Below are positions 12,025 through 24,000 of a stretch of 64,000 bases of DNA, one piece after another. A program made the position numbers and the translations under genes. Location of the stretch: the NCBI RefSeq assembly GCF_030272615.1, contig NC_081412.1, forward strand, positions 478,491,657-478,555,656, written 5' to 3'. The DNA comes from Cryptomeria japonica (Eukaryota; Streptophyta; Pinopsida; Cupressales; Cupressaceae). The first letter of the stretch is position 1. The number at the start of each line of letters is the position of its first letter. The notes below the pieces were generated by a model. The model did not search any database and had not been told where the DNA came from. It worked only from the letters and a program-made list of their open reading frames with translations.

Positions 12025-15000
12025 CTGCAAATAATGAAAAGATATTATATGTAATATGCAATACAATTTAGAGAGGTTTGACCATATTGTCAACTATGAA
12101 CCCAGTAGTGAATAGAATTCCAGTTCAAGCCTGATGGTAAAACATATTATATGGGATCAATTTTCCTAACTGCAGGTTGACAGGAACAGTTGGTAATTAC
12201 CAAAACCACGTGGTTCGGAGTTCCCACTATGATAACCTTTGAATTCTGGATCAGATTCAGTTCCCCAGTTACTGAGTACCAATAGAATCTAAAGTTAGTG
12301 CTCTTGTATAGCTATAGATCATGTTTCTACTTTCTTGCTATTTAACAACACCAGTCCCAGACAACCGAACCTAACAAAAAGAATGGGATCTGACTAATTT
12401 ACTGTGTAAGCTCAATAGTGGCCTTCTGACTGAAAGTCCAAACTGTTCGGTCTACAGGATCAGATGGAATAGCAGTAATATCCTGTTGAGAAGATGAATA
12501 GTATTAGCTCAGTGCAAGTTCAGTAATCCACAACGTAAATTAAAAATCAGATACATTTATGCTCGTTGTCCGAAAACAGATAATCCAAAGAAATCATGTA
12601 AGTATGAAACTGAACTTTACCTCGTACCCCATAAAGTAGATGCTAAACTTCATATCTGGAAAATCAAGTCTTTTGAGCAGTCTGTTATTCATAACGAGAA
12701 ATGACAAGTCGGATACTCATGCAAACCACCGAACTAAGGAAGACTGTAGTTGGAAATGAATAAGGTGCTAATACAAGTAGAACACAAGTCCATACAACTG
12801 AAGATATAATCTTTTGCCTGAATAGACAAATTCAGTTACTCTACGTACTAGTGGGGATATTGATGCAAGGGCACCTCTAGGTCCTATTAGGCCTCATACA
12901 GGCAAAATGGGATTTTTGTTAAATTTTGTCTTAAATTGTCCTAATACGGTCTTCTCAGGTCATTTTAAACCATTTTTAATCATTATGTCAAGTTGTAAGC
13001 CTATTGGCAAAAAGATGCAAAAGTTGCTCAAAATTGAAAAAGTTGTCATGCATTTTTTGTCAAAATTGCTAGAAGAGGGAAAAATCAAGAAAAGAAGGTG
13101 AAAAGTCATGAAAAGGCGCGGATCAGTTACATATGATGATGTTTGGCTTAAATAAGCCTTTTTGGCTCCATTGTACGGATTGATCAAGATTTCAAGAGCA
13201 ATATTCAATAGAAACCTCAGTTTTCTTGCTTTTTGTGTGCTAACAGTCTGATTTTAGCTCGATTTGAGCTTCTTTTCTTCACTCCCATGAAAAGTTACTG
13301 ATTGGGATGGCTTGAGCTTCGAATCCACTCGAATATGAACCTGGTTTTGCCAAATTTCATTGAGTTTTTGCAAAGATATTGAATTTTTTGTAATAAAGGG
13401 TCAAAACCCTACCTAGGGCAACCCATGGGTCAATAAAATGTAGTTTCTTGCAAACCACGCAATGTAAAATGCTCAAATTTTGTATTTTAATTTGTTTTTG
13501 TATGTTTTTATTTGTCCCAGGAGTGCAGGTTGAAAGAAGGAGCTATGGCAAGGTTTTGAAGCGTTGAAAGTCTTGATATTTTTCATGTATCGGACAGTAC
13601 AGTGTTAGTTTCACCTTGCATGAGTGAATGGAGTGGAAGGTTGGAAGGATATGAGTGTATGGACATCAAGGAGAAGGAGTAGGGACCCTAACCTCCTGAT
13701 TTTGCCTTGTGTGGAGCTTGTTTATGCCATTGACAAGTCACTTTGTATGACTGTCCCAGTGAAGATGACTGTGACAGTCATAACAGCAGTCTAATAACCT
13801 TGCAAAACTCTCATTTTTGTCTTTGATCAATGCTTGCATGTCATAGGGAAAGTGTATTTAGTTGGTTAGGGTCCTAAACACCAAGCTTCAATAGCATTCA
13901 TAGCCTTTTGAGCATTGGATTTGGCTCAAACCTTAAGACTGTCCTAAGAAGTGCAGTCACTGTCTTAGTCTCATATATTAATACCAAGTGAAAGATCATC
14001 AAAAACAGTCATTGCTTTTGTTTGTATGAGTCCATGGGAGTGTGTTCTAGGTGCTTAAAGTCACCATGCCTCGCAACACAGTGATTTTGTGCCTTAATTG
14101 AGCTTAGTTGAGCGAACGTGTTGACTGTCCTAAGGGTGTTCACTGTCCCTGTCTTAGGATCAGTCATATTCAAATGAAGAAGACTCTTATTAAGACCATG
14201 AAAACTCATAGCATACTTCCATTTTAGCTTTGATGTGTTGTGTAGAGTCACTAAGGTCAAGCTTTGATGTCTTTGCATGTATCAAACCATGTTAAGACTC
14301 CAATAGGTGGATGAGAGACTAGTATGATGCTTTATCCTCGCCATATCTCCTAATTGAGAAGTGAGATCAAACAAGTTTTTCTTTATCCAAAATTCCTAAT
14401 TGCCCTTATCTCTGCATCAGATTGGTATCAGAGCATAGGTTGGGTCAGAGAAGAGTTTAGAGAGTGTCATATAAAACCATTTCAAGATGCCTCCTAAGAA
14501 GACAGTTGCTATGAAGATGAGTGAGTTGGAAGAGAAACAAGCCAAAGAGATAAGAGAGTTGAAAGAATTGACAGAGAGCCTTCAAGCTAGACTGGCCACA
14601 ATTGAGATAAGTCAGAAGAGAGGAGCGGTCACAAGAGATGTGAGTGACCAAGAGAGAGAAGAAAAAGACCGGGAAGGAGAAGAATCCTCAGAGCAGGTGG
14701 ACCTTAAAGAAGAAAGGATGGTCAGGATGTTGAAGGCTGTCAAAGGGGATGGTTCTAAGATAAAGTTGGACCTACCAATGTATGGAGGAAGTCTGGATGG
14801 TGAGGAGCTCCTGGATTGGATAGGAGCAATGGATAACTATTTTGAGTATGAGGAGATATCAGAAGAACAGAAGGTGAAGTTAGCAAAGGCCAAGTTGAAT
14901 GGTCATGCCTCACTTTGGTGGGATTATATACAATCTGAAAGAAGGAAGAATGGAAAGCCTATAATTACTTCATGGGATAGAATGGTTGCCAAACTCAAGG

Positions 15001-18000
15001 GCAAATTCCTCCCAAGTGATTATTCTATTCAGCTATATAAGAGACTCCAGAATCTAAGACAGAAAGACATGGATGTGATAGCCTACATAGAGGAATTTTA
15101 CAAATTGAGCATAAGAGCCAACCATGAAGAAGATGAGGTTGAAAAGGTGGCGAGATACATTAATGGACTTAGGTTCAATATCCAAGATGAACTTAGTCTT
15201 ACCAATCCAAAAACAGTAGAAGAGTGTTTTCAGTTGGCACTAAAGGCTGAAGATAAGTTGAAGAAGACAAGAAAAACAAGGTAGAGGTAGGGGCAGATCA
15301 AACTTTAGAGGAAGAGGCACATTCTCTGGTAGAGGTCAATCACAAAGGTCTCAAGGAGAAACAAGTGAATTCCAGGAACAATCTAAGTCTGAAATAAGAG
15401 GAGGTTTTAGGGGAAGAAGACCAAATTCTAGGGGCAGATTTGGAGGTCAAAGAGGTGGATCTAATGCATTCACTGGGAAATGCTATAAATGTAATAAGTT
15501 TGCTGGCCATCAAGCTTGGCAATGTCCTAAAAACAAGTCGACAACTTCATTTAGTGGAGAAAGAAGAAATCAAATTGCTAAAGTTGAGGATAGTGAGAGT
15601 GTAAGCTCATCTCCTCAAGAAATTGCTCCTGAGGTTGCAGAATCACTCCTGATGAGAAGAACATTGATTAAAGTACCAGTGGAAAAAGAACCCCCCCAAA
15701 GAAAGTCACTTTTCAAAACCACATGTAAGAGTCAAGGAAAATGTTGCAAAGTTGTGATTGATTCCGGTAGCACAGAGAATTTGGTCTCTGTGGAGATGGT
15801 AGAGAAACTAAAACTGAAAAGGATCCCTCATACAGCTCCCTACAAGAATGAACAATGTTGGGTGGATTTTCACATTGGAGTGTACAAAGATAAGGTGTTG
15901 TGTGACATCATCCCTATGGATGTTTGTCATATCTTGCTTGGAAGGCCATGGCAATATGATAGGTATGCCAAACATGATGGAAGGAAAAACACGTCATTAA
16001 AAAAGATGGAGTTACCTTTATCCTTACACCACTCAAGGTTGAAGACCACATTCCACAAGTTGGAAACACTGTGATGTTGGTAGTGTTGTGACCTAATCAC
16101 ACATCACCCCATCCCAAATAGGGACCCCCTAGCTTTTGGGCCCTTTTGGTCGTTTGGTCTTGGTTTTTTGTGTGTGTTGGTAGCAATCTCTTCAATCTCT
16201 CCGCATTGCGGATGTTCGAGGGTCAGTTAGAGTTAATCTGCTTCTCTGTCGAGCGAATTCTGTGAAGTCTAGGGCCCGTTTTGTCCCTTTTTAGGGTTTC
16301 TACCTTTTGTCCTAGATTTTAGGGGTTCCTATTAGGGTTTTGGAAAACTGAACATACGACTGGAATCAGGACCCTTCAAGGGACCTCCCAGTAAAATTTG
16401 AGCCCAAACAAAGCAACTTTCTATGTTTAGAAAGTCCCTATTTGTTGTCCTCATTTTTGTTTCCAAAAATGAAGGACTACTACGATGAAATTTTTATGAA
16501 AAAATAAAAATTATTACTCAATGGCACGCTTCCCGAGGCAGAATTTTGACTAATCCTTGGACTGGCTTAATCCTCAGTCCGTTCTCGAACTACGTTTCAA
16601 ATTTCGTCTAATTCTGGGTTCGTTTGCTATGCCTTTCCTTCAATTTCGGGTTTTAAAACCCAGACTGCAGGTGGAGAATTTTCTTCAAACTGCAAGTTTT
16701 AATGATATTCATTGTTGTGGTCTTTGTAGGGGAATTTTTGATCACTTACATGTGCATTTTTTATTTCAAATATGTCACTTGTAATTTATTTTAAGTTTCC
16801 CATTTAATGTTTTTATCTTTTTGTTGTTTTTTGGTCATTTTTAGTTAAAATAGGGGTTTTTTAGCTCAACTGCAAGTAAACTTGCAGTTTGTCCAAAAAA
16901 CCCCTACTTTAATGGGTTTTACATGTAATAGGGATTTTAAATCCCCATTACATGTGTGCAAGTGTTTAATACTTGTTGAAGGGATTTTATTTCCCCCTTA
17001 CAAGTATTTTTAAACTTGCAGTTTGTCTTTCAAAACCCGATTTTAGCATAAAGTTCATTTTTGACAATTTTTAAACTTGTCATTTGTCCAAAAAAAACCC
17101 GATTTTGGTTTAATGAGTGAAAAAGTGAAATTTTAAACTTGTTGTTTTATATTTAAAACCCGATTTTGAGCATGAAAAGGAAAAAGGTGCAAATCGAACT
17201 TGTCATTTTATGTCTAAAACCCGATTTGCTTCCTTTTGAAGAAATCGAACTTGTCATTCATTTTTCAAAACCCGAAATGCAAGAGGGAAGCGATTTTGGA
17301 CTTTTTCAAGGCGAAATTCGTGGATGAATCGTTGGATGAAGGAGGCGTTTTGGGTTTGCATCCTATCTTCTTGCATCTTTGGACATCTATCATGCCATTT
17401 CAAGGACAAATTCGCTGGTTTTTACCCTAAAAAACAGCAACTACGTTTTTTTTCTAACGTGCATCATTAATGCCACGATTTGAGGGGTTGAATCTTCAAC
17501 GTTACCCACACTCCTAAATCGTTTTGGCCTTTCTTCCTAAGGCGTGGAGGGTAAGAGAGGTTTCGCACCATTTAATGGAGCATTGAATGTGTAATGTGTA
17601 ATGAATACCACGTTTTTCACAAAAACGTGACTCTCTTGGCTGCGTTTTAAATCCTTTGGCATTGATACCTCTTCAAACACCTTTGGTGTTATTGCTTCAG
17701 CAAATACCTTGATTGTTTTGCTTCAACAAACTTGAAATGAACACTTTCATTGGCATTTTACTCTTGCAAGTTTAAGATTGCTGCCATTTTTGGGGGCATT
17801 TTCACAAAAACGTGATAAGGGTTTAATAGTTCAGTTTTGCTTCTTCATCTCAAGAAGTATTGCATTGTTGGAGAAGCATTTTGATTTTCCAATCGAGGTA
17901 TGTTCTTCCTTTCTTCTCTTCTTTTTATTATTTTCATGTTTTATTCATTTTTCGTTTTTTTGTTACATTCTTCGCATGTGTTGTTCTTCCCTTAAAATTG

Positions 18001-21000
18001 GTTTTCATGAAACAAATCTTCCCTTTGAAATGCAATTGTTAAATTGCATTATTCTTCTCAAAATTCCATCTTAGCTTGTATTCGAGATTTTTAATCTCGA
18101 TTACAAGTTCGCTGGAAATTCTTGTTCTTCCCCTACGGTTGAGGAATTTAATCATTTTTGGTTAAATTTCCAAGCTTGAAAAATGTGAAATACCCCTCTC
18201 TTGCAAATTCGGGTTTTGAAAACCGGATTACATGTTGAAAAGATCTTCCCATTTTCATGAAAATGACTATCCCGGATATTCCCATTTCTATCCATCCACG
18301 TTCCCCATATCCACACTTTTCATTTCCATCATTTCCCGCAAGTCAAAACCCCATTTTCCATCCGTTTCTCCATTTTCGAATTTACAAGTATACTTGTATT
18401 CGGGTTTTAAAATCCCGATTGCATGTATGTACTTTCCAACTTGTATACTTGCGAAAATTCCCCCAAGATCCGAAATTGGTCAAAGTCAAGATTTTCCCAT
18501 TTCTACATGTCTTCCCTCTTCTTCTCACAAAACCGTCAAATTCAGAGATCAAAGTTTTACCCATTTGAAAAAAGAAAAAAATGATATTTGCAGCTGATTA
18601 TGATGTGGCCTTAACCCTTTTAAGTCTTCATCACAGCATTCTAGGTTCGCAATCAATGTCAGATTTGCCGGCATCGCCAACTCCAAAGAAAATGAAATAC
18701 AAATATGACAAATACCAGAATGAGGTTGCACCTTCCCAGGTATCTTCTCCATTGGATCGTATCAGGGACACAGAAATAGGGCACGTTGATATGGCAGAAT
18801 TCATTCACAGGGTAGAAGATCCACAGGATAACAACTTGCAGCGGCTGTTGGACAGCCATATCCATCATGCGTCTTCTTTTCCAGTGGCTGCCCTAGAACC
18901 TGAATTTGTTCTTGCATGCGCCCATCATTTTGACAAAGAGTCAAAAGTCATAAAAAATGATGATGGTGAAGCCATAATTCGTCTTGATGCGGATACAATC
19001 GAGAAGGTCTTCAAAATACCTCCTGCACCTGTTTATATGGAAATCACCAAAGAAAGTGCAGCAGAGTATTATGTGAAAAGAGAAAAAGATTGCAAGCGCC
19101 ACATCAATAGGTGGATTCATGAGCCACGTCCTTCCTTCTCAAGATGGGCAAAGTTGTACCGTTGTGATTTCAAGTGGGAGATAGGAGACACCATCACTCT
19201 TCTCAGCAGAATGTTAGGCCTTGAGCACTCTAATGTCTTTGAGCCATGGATGTATCAATTCATCATGTTCATACGGCAGTCGCATCACATTTCATGGGGT
19301 GAAATCATCAGCGATGCTTTGTGCGAGCAACTTGTAGCAGTTCCTACCACTATGACCTTCTTTATGAATTCTTATTTGGTATATTTAGCAGCATCACTTA
19401 GACACTTTCCAGGTCTTTCTACCAAGGGTGATCGCTCGCTCATACCAGTTTGGGAATATTATGACCAGCTGCCCTTGAAACCTAGCAGACTACATTTCAG
19501 AAGAGTCCAAGACGCATTCTTTGGATATTTTATGTGTCAGTTTGACATGGATCTCAGAAATAAACGAGTATCAGATGAGGCATGGGTCAAGGTATCTGAG
19601 TATGGGTGCTTATTCCTGCAATTTCCCACCTTCACCTACATGAGGATTGGGTGCTATGATGGACAACCATACATGCTTCCAAGATACCCGACCGATAGGA
19701 TAATTCTTATGGAGTTGGGAAGACAGATTATGGCTGTTCATACTCTTCAGTCTGCTAGACACAAGGTTGGAATGGGAATCTCCAGCACAAATCCATTGAA
19801 AATTGGTCGATACTCCCTTGTCACATCTGTGAAGGCTAAGGCCTTGGAGATTGAATTGCAAGAAATCAAGCTTAAGAGGTTCAAACCTAGAGCTGATTTT
19901 GATTATAGAGGTATGAAGGAAAAGATCAAGAAATCCTTTGTACATGTTCATCGCATTGAAGACATCTGGGCAGATCTCCGCACAGAAGCTGAAGTCCTGA
20001 AGATGGATTACTGCAGGCTCACTGTTGAGCAAATTGTTGACTTGAACTTGGCGGATATCCCACAAGGGATGATTGATGACGGGCGTATACTTGATCCTGA
20101 ATACACTTCACGGAGGGTTGAGGAAGCTCCACTTCCTTTGATTCAATGGTCACATAAAGAGTGCGTCTCCATTCTTGACAGATTTCAGCCTATCTTGGCC
20201 AACACTAACGCATGGTTGAAAAGCAATGCTGTTAGACTTATCAAAATCAAGGTTGGGAAGGAAGATGATTCTACAGGGCCTCTTGGACGGAAGTCTGAGA
20301 TTCAGATTGATAATAAGGAGGGTGCTTCATCTTCAAGCACGAGGATCAAATTACGAGTCAGTCGTGCAGTAGTGCTTCCACTTGAAGAAACAACTACTCG
20401 TGGGAAGGAGAAATCGCGGTTCCATGTTCGGGTGGTTGATCTGGATAATCCAGAAGAGGGGCAGCAATCTGATGATGCGCCTAAGTCTCCAGTTCTAGAC
20501 ACGCCTCACGAGGTCATTCCTCTAGTTTCCATTGAGACGCCTCTTTCTCCTCCTGATTTGCTCATTGATGAGTCTCCTCAGAATGCAATTCCCATTTCAG
20601 CATACGAGCCTTCTCCTGATCAACAGCGAGAAAGTATGTTGAAAGTTCCTGAAGATATTCCCATTTGCATTCAGTTATCAGAAATTGACACTTCCACTTC
20701 TGGTTTTGAAGAATTCATGAGGCAATCTTCATGTCCGTTGGTAACTGAGCAAAACATAGTTGCTATTCAAACAGATATTCCTCCCAGGGTGACCACAGTG
20801 ATTCAAACAGAAACTGCTTCTCCTTTGCCTACATCTGCTACGGCAAGTGAGTTCATGACTTTGCCTCCATGGCTTAGTTCTTTCACCCCGAAAAGAAAGA
20901 AGCAAGAGATCTCACCCGATGCCTTCGACTACCAGCAACTCAAACAGTCCAGATCCAAAGTTGCTAAGAAGGTGAAGACTATTTCCAGGGTAACTGTTGA

Positions 21001-24000
21001 TAGCAACAAGATGAAGGTAGCTGAAATTGTGGAACCTATTGCAGATAAACCACTTGAGGAAATGTCAGCTGCTGATTATAGGGTTACAAAGGTAGAATTG
21101 GGCAAGCAAACACATGAGGTTATTAAACATGATGCTCAGTTTTCTGTTGCTTCACTAGTGCAAAGATGTGACGATCTTCTTGCCAAGAAAAACAAGCTAG
21201 AAGAAGAAAATCGACAGCTCATGGCAGCCATCCATAAAATCACAAAACCTGCTGCCGAAGGGAGTAACTCTATTGGTTCTTCTGGTTCCCAAGCATCGAT
21301 TCGTGGAGTGGAAAGAGCTGCTCAGAAAGTACAAGCACTGGATTCCTGGGTTGATCAGCTTCATGATCAATGCGTGCAAGTGATAAAAGACATTTTTCAA
21401 ATAATGTCTAAGCTGGAAACCATTGAGAAGAAATTGGATCAGACTTCTAACACTTTCGAAAAGGATCTGGAAAGTGTTGAGAAAAGTCTGGCAATTTGGC
21501 GTACCATGCCCCAACAACAGCTCAATATCCTGCAGGATCACGCCATCATTTCTTCCAGGGTCATGTACTTGGAATTCGAGGAACTCATGGAAAATAAAAC
21601 TCTTGTTCTTAAATCCCTCATCGAAGAGATCAGCGATGCAAGGAAATTCCGGGATGAAGTTTATCAAGGTATTGTTTCACATTGTGAAAGGGTCTCTTGC
21701 AACATAGTAAGTCAGGATGGAGAGCTAATTCCAGAAGAAGAGGTTCTTGCAGATTTACAGATGAGGATTCACAGTGAATGGAGAAGTGAACAATTCTCAG
21801 CAGTTTCAATTCAAACATTGATGAGACACCAAGCCTTCTTGCATGAGATTCAATCCATCTTGGATAAAGACAATTCCGCGCTTCTCCGCTGCCACGACAC
21901 TATTGTGAAGACTATGGTAGTTGCTAAGAACACTCATGAACCGAATCCCGAGGAACTACAAGCAAGCATCCGGAAGTTTCAAGGATTCATGTCTTCACAA
22001 AATTCAACTTAAGTGTTTTTCAGCACTTAGTTGAATCTTCTCTCTTTTTGTAATTTCTTAGTTGTAATTTTGTTTTAACAAGATACATGTAAAAGTAGTT
22101 TATGTAAAATGCAAGTTACACATTACTTGTACTTTTGTAATTACATGTAAGTTAACAACAAGTTGTGTCCGATTAGGACTGTAGTTAGTTAGAGTAACTC
22201 TTAGTTAGTTAATGAAGTCTCAGTTACTTATTGAATGAGTCTTGGTGGTTGAGAGAATCTCTCAAGTTAGTTAGGATCCTCCCACCTTTTTCTCAAGGCT
22301 CCTATTCTATAAATACTTGAGAGGTCCATTGTAATTTTTATCTTTTGGAAAGCAAGCAAAAACTCTGCCAAATTTACAGCAAGAAGTCTTTGAGCTTATG
22401 TACGTGAATTGAAGGTTTTGAAGAATAATAAAGAAGGATTACTCAAGTTTTGAGTCTTTGAACTACATGTTTGAGTTTGAATCTTTTTATTTCTTCTATG
22501 CAAAGTGTTTCTAAAGGAGCTTAGTCCAATCTGATTTGAAGTCTTTGAGCTGCAAGTAGAGAAGATTAATTAAAATAGGAAACCCTCTTGAAGGAGCAGC
22601 AAGTCTTTGAGCTTGCGTCTATTCTTGAGGAAAAATTATTGTTTGATAAGAAATAGCAGCAAGTCTTTGAGCTCGCATTATTTCTTGTCTTTATGTTGAA
22701 AGAATAGATTATTCCAGTCTTTGAGCTGTTATCTTTTATTCATTGTAAATTTTAGTATAGCAAAGGGTAGATAGGACTTCCAATAGTCAAGTCTTTGAGC
22801 TTGATATTGCTGTCCCGTCCCGAAGGAAGTGACGGAAGTCTTTGAGCTTTCAGGAAACTTCATTTCCTTTCTCTCATTTCACTTGAAAGTAATTACTGTT
22901 GTTCATATTCAATCGCTATCCTTTTCTGTGAAGAGAAAAGGATATTGTCTTTCTTGAAAAAAAAAAAAAAGATTGCTGTCCCATCCCATTTTATTTTCCA
23001 AGTTGTAGTTAGATAGGGGGAGCCTTCCCTTAATTAGGAGAGTTTTTACTCGTGTGCTGTGGTTGAAACCACAATTTTGTATATTTCCCCAAGTGTACTA
23101 AATTTTCAACCAACACTATTTTTTAGGGATTTTTCCGAGTCCCGGAATGTCGCCATTTTGCCAAAAATCAAACTTACTATTTTTAGTAATTTCTATTTTT
23201 AGTAAGTTTCTATTTATAGTAAGTCATTACTGCACCCTGTCTAGGGATCTAACGCTAACACTTGGAAAGTTTCTATTTTTGGAAAGTCAGTACTGGCAGG
23301 GTCAGTCAAACAAGGCAACAGGCGTTCGCAAACATTTCTAATTCCAGAAAGTCAGACAGCAGACAAAGAAAGCCAGAAATGGGTCAAAGGCTGGAAATCC
23401 ATGCCTAAAATGGAAAGCTCGGGAAAACACTTCAAAATCTCAAGAGTTCAAAATATTCTAAGTCTGGGAGATTAAATGATGGAGATGCCAGGGATAGGAG
23501 GAAAAATCCGCGAATCCATGGACAGAGCAAAAATGCGCCCAAGTCTGGAGTCAAGCGTTGAAATAGAGATCCCAAGGAGAGGAGGAAAATCCACAAATCC
23601 ATGGCACAAGCAAAATTGCGCCCAAGTCTGGAGTCAAGCGCTGAATTGGAGATCCCAAGGAGAGGAGGAAAAATCCGCGAATCCATGGACTAAGCAAAAA
23701 TGCGCCCAAGTCTGGAGTCAGGCGCTGAATTGAAGATCCCAAGGAGAGGAGGAAAAATCCGCAAATCCATGGACAGAGCAAAAATGCGCCCAAGTCTAGA
23801 TTCAGGCGCTGAAATGGAGATCCGAAGGAGAGGAGGAAAATCCACGAATCCATGGCACAAGCAAAAATGCGCCCAAGTCTGGAGTCAGGCGCTAAATTGA
23901 AAATCCCAAGGAGAGGAGGAAAATCCACGAATCCATGGACAGAGGGAAAATGCGCCCAAGTCTGGAGTCAGGCGCTGAAATGAGATTCCCAAGGAGAGAG

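Larger units (their letters stand above)
22013..23114 (+). other. LTR-like tail of element B unit 1
   Basis: A TATA box (22,306-22,315) is followed by ggtccattgtaa, the kind of context seen at U3-R junctions of plant LTRs. Next comes a block with eight copies of a 12-base word (22,384-22,848) and an A14 run near 22,960, and it ends ttttcaaccaaca. That end looks like an LTR terminus (CA), but no second copy of this tail exists in the window and the bases after it (ctatt) do not match the flank of B. Confidence 0.5.

Noticed and set aside
14009-14278. 89-codon minus frame, repeated at 42,584-42,853
   Set aside because: It lies in both LTRs of chromovirus A, so its duplication is explained by the LTRs, and it has no known homologue.
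18581-22012. ORF1 of element B as a host gene
   Set aside because: It lies inside a mobile insertion with target flanks, has no introns, and has a diverged paralogue in the same insertion; a transposon origin is much more likely.
23432-23928. Open frames on both strands over the 83-bp array
   Set aside because: Frame is kept by the repeat period and both strands are open in the same region; the translation is itself a repeat and no start context or homologue supports it.
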